Assembly: GCA_945859605.1 (NCBI GenBank)
Contig: OX243825.1
Span: forward strand, 24,886,213 to 24,950,212
Source: Lumbricus rubellus
Lineage: Eukaryota > Annelida > Clitellata > Crassiclitellata > Lumbricidae
Length of the DNA: 64,000 nucleotides
Direction: 5' to 3'
Position numbers and translations under genes: made by a program. This document shows, in pieces, positions 59,225-64,000 of the stretch. The notes under the pieces are model-generated. The model worked only from the letters and a program-made list of their open reading frames with translations, was not told the origin of the DNA and made no database searches. Positions within the stretch are counted from its first letter, which is position 1. Each line of letters begins with the position of its first letter.

Positions 59225-59400
59225 GTTGTAGGCTACACAAAATGTGCAGTTCTAAATGGATTTGTGCAGTTGTAGAAGCACTTCTGTTCAGTTATGTGGT
59301 TAAAACTAGCAAAACAGGACCACAGGTCCTGTTTTGCTAGTCCTCCGATTGGAAGTAATTTACCATGGATGATGAGAAAGAAAAGAAGGAATTGTGCAGC
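59225..59400 (+). mobile_element. Copy of the repeat at 5140-5295, with a hairpin
   Basis: Shares gtgcagttctaaatggattt, gcagttgtagaagcacttct and ccgattggaagtaatttacc with the inverse of 5140-5295. It contains an extra perfect hairpin at 59306-59340 (16-bp arms ctagcaaaacaggacc, loop aca) that the other copy lacks. A Met-Asp-Asp-Glu-Lys frame starting in it is probably not a gene. Confidence 0.75.
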
Positions 59401-59762
59401 TCTAAAAATTCATTAAAAACAGCCCTGAAAATCAGAAAATGTCTATTTTCCAACTATAAATGGCGTTGTATTAGGATTTTTGCGAATTGTCATAATTTTC
59501 TGCCACTTGGCCTACAGGATGCGCCACTATCAATTCCATACAAGGCTCTCTTAGTTCTCTATACAAGATAATCTATGCAGAAAAGTCAGATTCAACTTAT
59601 TTTAAGCGCTTGATTTTGAAATATCCAATCAGCGCGTTGCAAACTTGCAGTATGAAGAAATAATAGCACAGAAAAATATCGGAATGGATTTGGATTTTTG
59701 ATTTAATTTGATATAAGTTATTAGTCTCATTTCTGCTGTTCGTAATACTGTCATTGGAAGTC

Positions 59763-59792
59763 ATGGATGAACACATCAATGCGAATGATAGG
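59763..59792 (+). CDS. Possible first coding exon of the right-edge gene
   Basis: ATG then ten codons, MDEHINANDR, ending phase 0 before gtatgc. That phase fits the next exon at 61550. Support is only the start codon, donor and phase, so this is a guess. Confidence 0.2.
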
Positions 59793-60094
59793 GTATGCAA
59801 ATTAGTTGATTATTAGCCTACTAACCAAATTTCAGTGTGAGTCGCAAAATCGGCAACCTGTCGGCTATTGTTAATTCACTCATTAATTAATGGATTCATC
59901 GGATGGACTTCAGGTGGAAGAGTTCGCGCACGCGAAAAACATGGCCCTGCCCATAAAAGTAACTGCATTAGCTCGCGATATTGCATCAGGGTAGCCCCGA
60001 AGACTTAGTGCCGGTTTGAATTTATGACAGTGCTTAAAGTGTATTAAAAGAAGTTCATAGACGCTCATTACCTTTCCTGCTGTGCGGGCCAAAT

Positions 60095-60640
60095 TAATGT
60101 AATGTAATTAGTAATTTCTATAGCGCCGCTCACAGCCGAGGCCATTCAGTAGCGGCGCTCCCAGTGCGATAACCTCTAGAGAAAAAATAGGTCTTAAGAA
60201 GAGAGAGAGAAAGAGATGTAGATAACGATCCAGAAAGTAGAGCCCCACGCAGAGTAGAGGGAAGAGAATTCCACAAGGATGGCCCAATGATGGTAAAGGA
60301 TCGAGCTTGAGCAATAGTGGGGTAAAATCCCAGACTGGCTGCCCGTACTCCAAACAATATGGATGCCAACGAATGCAATAAAATTAGAGCGCGACCATCG
60401 ACCACATTGTTCATCAATTCAGCTTCAATTTCAGCAGAATGACTGCACTAACCCTAAAACTAACCCTAACCGACCCTCACGACGCCTAACCTGAGCCCTA
60501 ACCGACCCTCACGTTGCGATGTCGTCTACAGGTCGCGCTCTAATTTTATTGCATTCGTTAACGGCCATATTGTTTGGGGTACGGGCAGCCAGTCTGGGAT
60601 TTTACCAATAGTGGTCCTAGCTAAATTAGTGGCACTACGG
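60095..60640 (-). pseudogene. LINE 3' end, interrupted by a MITE
   Basis: Minus strand reads TIAQARSFTIIGPSLWNSLP and STLRGALLSGSLSTSLS, closest to the 13850-15400 element. The 3' tail has gggagcgccgctactgaatg and a taatgtaatgtaatta end at about 60095. It is interrupted at 60321-60606. Confidence 0.88.
60321..60606. mobile_element. hAT-type MITE, 286 bp
   Basis: Inverted ends ggtaaaatcccagactggct and agccagtctgggattttacc extend for about 75 bases. The 8-bp duplication AATAGTGG is at 60313-60320 and 60607-60614. The loop holds ctaaccctaaccgaccctca repeats related to the array at 32815. Confidence 0.93.
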
Positions 60641-61144
60641 TGCTCAAATTCTAAAATAAGTGCCTGGACGCCGTCCATGACCGTCCAGGCACACTTTAAG
60701 CCCAATATGGTTCCCACCATAGGCGCAAGCTCGTCTCAAAAGTTGGGGGACCTAATGAAAATTCTGAATAGGAGTAGTCTAATAATAGCGAGCGCGTAGC
60801 CGTGATTGCCAAAGGCAAGAGCTCCAACGATGGGGAGTGTCGTAAGCTAACAGTTGATTGGTTTCTGCTTAATGACGTTTAACCGCGAGATCTCGTGGTA
60901 AAACCGCGAGATATCTCGTAACTGGCAGCCAATGTGTTAAGGTCAATCGATTTTGTTGTGTTCTTTAGCTTATTTAGGCGTATTAATATTTTAGAAAATA
61001 CACCTTTCCATGGTATTTCTACTTACTTACTTTCACGAAAACATTGGCCTATAGATCGCCGTAGGTCGCGGAAATATTGGGCTATCGATCGCCGTATGTC
61101 AGGCCACTCTATTATGCACCTATCTGCGGCGGCCATACTGTTTA

Positions 61145-61345
61145 TATTATTTATTATTATTTATTATTATTATTAAATAAATTTATAACGCGCGCAAGGT
61201 CACACCGAAATGTGAATCTGAGGCGCGGATAGTCAGCCGCCAGAGGACGATGCAATCAGAGATCCATGTGCTTGAAAGCCAAGGAGAAGTAGTGAGTTTT
61301 GAGCCGCTTTTTGAAGGAAGGAAGTGTAATTGCGCTACGGAGCCA
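61145..61345 (-). mobile_element. LINE 3'-end copy with (ATA)n tail
   Basis: Matches 54640-54835: (TTA)n, aaataaatttataacgcgcg, caaggtcacaccgaaatgtg and gatccatgtgcttgaaagc. Confidence 0.8.
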
Positions 61346-61549
61346 TCAGTAACAATAACCATTTATGTGATTGATTTATTGAAAGGACATGTAAGAAGGT
61401 AGCCTAGAGCTGTTAAAGTTGACACAAACTCCCAGGTTGTAAAAATACTTGTTTATAGGAAAAAGTACATAGCCTCTATTGAAGTCGATGAGAACATTCA
61501 CATTTTAATAATGGAAGGTGTGTACACGTTGTGTTAATAAATATTTCAG

Positions 61550-61672
61550 GTTGAGAAACCTCAGTTGGAGAAGAATCTTAATAATATTGCTACCGTGCAT
61601 CCCTTGAGTAAGCTGCCTAAACCTGGATCCAGTATACCTCAGACATGTAAACGAAAAATTGCACAACTAGAG
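61550..61672 (+). CDS. Exon of an unrecognised gene
   Basis: Acceptor aataaatatttcag, donor gttagt, phase 0 both sides, 41 codons. Encodes VEKPQLEKNLNNIATVHPLS, KLPKPGSSIPQTCKRKIAQL and E. Joined to 63844 it gives CKRKIAQLEQQVSKRAKMDE, which could form a basic coiled coil. I do not recognise the family. Nuclear localisation is possible from the Lys/Arg content. Confidence 0.6.
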
Positions 61673-63843
61673 GTTAGTTTTGTTCTGTTTACTTGTATTG
61701 TGAAAATGTCATCTAATGTAGTGAATTTTGTAGTGCTGTTATCATAGTGCAGAAGACAATATTATTGCTGAATGTTGCGTCAAGTGAAGTTGAACTTTTG
61801 CATGGAGTTGTCCTCTATCTGAAGGTTTGATGGACGACAGATAAATTCGTTCCATCCACTTCTGTTACGTGTCTCTTTCAATAATCATTCGAATAAAATA
61901 CAGTCCACTGCTTTTTTATTAATCCATACTGAACCTTTTTAACCAGTGTTTGTCTAAGTTCAACTCTTGAGCAAGGAACTTTGTTATCTGCACAATCCAA
62001 ACGATTCACCATCTGCTGCAGCTCAACTGAGTCTCTCAACAGCACAATTAAGGATGTGCTGCCGATATGCGAATTCTGCTTACTAGGTAACTTCGAACCC
62101 TGCAAACTACTGTCCTCTTCCTTTGAAAGTGAAATCATCCAAAAGGATAGCAGCTGGTCAACTTGTTGCCTACTTGAAGGGAACAATCTTCTTGCAGTCA
62201 TGAATCAGTAAATTGCATTCACTGAGACTCTTCTGCTCTGTCGTCTGTACGACATCTATGGGGCAATCGACGGATCACCGCTCTGCGGTCTTCTACGAGG
62301 TATTGGTTCTTTTCTGTGTGAGGACCCACTGCATGGAACAGTCAGAGTCTTCCCAACCATGTGAACAAGGCACCATACATGGAGGCATTTAAACACAGGC
62401 CAAAAAAATAATGTTGTGTTTCCGGTAACCCGACCGACTCAATTTAATTGTCGCGACTCAAATAGTTTTGTGAAAAGCTTTTATTTGTATTGACATAATA
62501 TAGTGACATTGCCTTCCGTGTACAGGTTTTGAATTGGGACATTATGATTATAGCATTCACTAAAGCAGACAACGTGTACACACTGTACACAGCCCTCTTT
62601 CAAGGTAAATAAGGGTTCATTAATTAGAGTAATCAATAGTTTCCCAGGTTAGTTTGTGGGTGGGGGAGATAGCAATAGATCTTAAGCCAAGGTTGTCCAG
62701 GGGAGGTCTTCTCTTTGTAAACAATGGGTGGCCACAGAAAACCGCCTGCCAATCAGCATTGCTTAAGTTTACCTGACATTGCTGACCGCTGCTACATATA
62801 GCTAGGCCAAGATCAATCCACTTAATCCTTTAATGCTGGAGGGTATGGGATTTCCCATACCATTTACTACCATCTCAGCATTAAAGGGTTAAAAGAACCT
62901 TGTAGCTAGGCTGTCTAAACTAGATGAGGAATTGTCCACTGGCCTGTCTGGGTACCTCTATGCAGATTAACCTACCTCGAGCGTCTTACCTCAGCGTGTG
63001 TGTCCTACAAATATTCCTGTGTTTATGTACACGCACACACATATAAATTTTGTATATATACATGTGCAGTCACACACATATAATATTTATTATATATAGG
63101 GTGACACGAAAGTTCGTTCACCGTTTTCAAAATGCGTTATCTCAGTAACGGCTTCATATTTCTTTATAATATTTTGTCAGTGCATACATAAGTCAAATGA
63201 AAGATACTGGTACAAATTTTCTTATGATCTGTTTCGTTGTTGCCATTATTTATAACAAAATGTAAAGACTACCAGTTTTTGCGGAAAAACTGCGTTCATC
63301 AAATTAACACAGTAAAGAAAATGTGTAGGCCTATAGCCTCGTGCACAAGCATGACAAGACACCGTTGTTAACTAGGACATACAGACGTTGGCGTACAGTA
63401 TCTCCTTTCTGCTTAATGACAGCACTGACTCTATCCCAAAGCAATACAGTTTGGGGTTCACAGGAAGCGAACGTTCCGCCCGCTCAAATGATATCCTTTT
63501 GCCACAGCTTTCTAAATTGTGAACAGATATGGATAAGAATGACCAACAGTAGAAAGGCAGGTGGGGAAAATTACTGTCTCTTCTCGACCATGATTAGTGA
63601 CTCTGCTCATCATATCATATCTGGACATTTATAAAGCACCTTTTGCTGTATGTTTTCAAGCAGAGGCGCTCTGTGACTTGGTAAGGTTACCGGAGGCACA
63701 CTTTTTTCCCTTAAAAACTTTCGTCCATTGTAGTATGTAAGCCAGAATGCAATAAGGCTTTAAAAAATTGGTTCAATAAAGATTGTCAATGTTTAGGTAA
63801 AAATTTCAATGTTTTGCTCAAATCTACTTGTAAACTGTTTCAG
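61673..63843. other. Intron of the right-edge gene
   Basis: Short frames on both strands without support. A possible transposon end is noted at 63096. A LINE-like tail (aaagcaccttttgctgtatg, gcagaggcgctct) lies near 63630-63675. Confidence 0.5.
63096..63330 (+). mobile_element. Possible end of a DNA element
   Basis: After a (TA)n tract, agggtgacacgaaagttcgt and ttcaccgttttcaaaatgcg resemble in style the ends of the 24078 element (TA then agggtg-c-c-aaa). No matching right end was found in the window. Confidence 0.35.
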
Positions 63844-64000
63844 CAACAAGTTTCTAAACGGGCAAAGATGGATGAGTCTGTGATGTTGGAGCCAGTAAGT
63901 GCTTCTTTTCAGTCCACCACATCTCTGAAATTTTCTGCGAAGGCCAATGGAAATCTTCCATCAAATTCCTGTAGAACAACAGAAACCAGAAATCTGGCCA
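63844..64000 (+). CDS. Exon of an unrecognised gene, runs off the window
   Basis: Acceptor taaactgtttcag, phase 0. Encodes QQVSKRAKMDESVMLEP, then either a donor gtaagt at 63895 or continued reading (VSASFQSTTSLKFSAKANGN) to the edge of the window. The frame stays open either way. It joins the exon at 61550-61672 in phase. Confidence 0.55.

Larger units (their letters stand above)
60029..60705. mobile_element. Three-level nested insertion
   Basis: Outer element: the aagtgcctgg-type repeat (left half 60029-60092 with gcttaaagtgtattaaaag, right half 60640-60705 with gtccatgaccgtccaggcac). Inside it lies a minus-strand LINE 3' end, and inside that a hAT-type MITE at 60321-60606. The order of insertion can be read directly. 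Confidence 0.85.

Noticed and set aside
59365..59571. Frame MDDEKEKKELCSSKN... as a gene start
   Set aside because: It starts inside the dispersed repeat that is also found at 5140-5295, with no downstream exon in phase.

Overview
This is animal nuclear DNA. The protein-coding genes are split by spliceosomal (GT-AG) introns, the introns are full of microsatellites and minisatellites, and there are tRNA-derived SINEs, non-LTR retrotransposon fragments and cut-and-paste DNA transposon relics. The gene set (Jagged/Serrate, a MYORG-like GH31 glycosidase, PHRF1) and the transposon load point to a non-vertebrate, probably marine, metazoan. I cannot name the species. Base composition is AT-rich, and the palindrome TAGGCCTA is strikingly common in non-coding DNA.

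Layout. (1) 1-2302: a 40-43 bp tandem array with a higher-order pattern, a SINE and intron sequence. (2) 2303-26400, plus strand: 21 exons of a Jagged-type Notch ligand, from the end of the MNNL region through the DSL domain, 16 EGF repeats, the VWC-like cysteine-rich region, the juxtamembrane region, one transmembrane helix and a cytoplasmic tail ending in a PDZ-type motif. All splice phases agree and the open frame adds up to 1,119 residues; the 5' exons lie to the left of the window. (3) 26401-30457: intergenic, with a hAT-type MITE and LINE/SINE remnants. (4) 30458-32320, minus strand: one uninterrupted reading frame of 620 codons for a MYORG-like glycoside hydrolase family 31 protein. (5) 32321-37716: intergenic, with a tandem array carrying a transposon insertion, palindromes and LINE/SINE pieces. 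(6) 37717-56221, plus strand: all 12 coding exons of a PHRF1-like RING + PHD finger protein (851 residues), again with every splice phase agreeing. (7) 56222-64000: an old satellite, several transposable elements, and at least two exons of an unrecognised plus-strand gene that runs off the right edge.

The genes are not an operon and need not work together: Jagged acts at the cell surface, the glycosidase family in the secretory pathway, PHRF1 in the nucleus. The unusual signal is in how repeats relate to genes. Three minisatellites and one partial exon duplication sit exactly on splice junctions and carry extra copies of donor or acceptor sites, some of which keep the reading frame. A SINE family and local LINE families share the same 3' tail. 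Five short DNA elements have clear 8-bp target duplications, and one 0.7-kb locus is nested three deep. Several perfect hairpins look like products of template switching.
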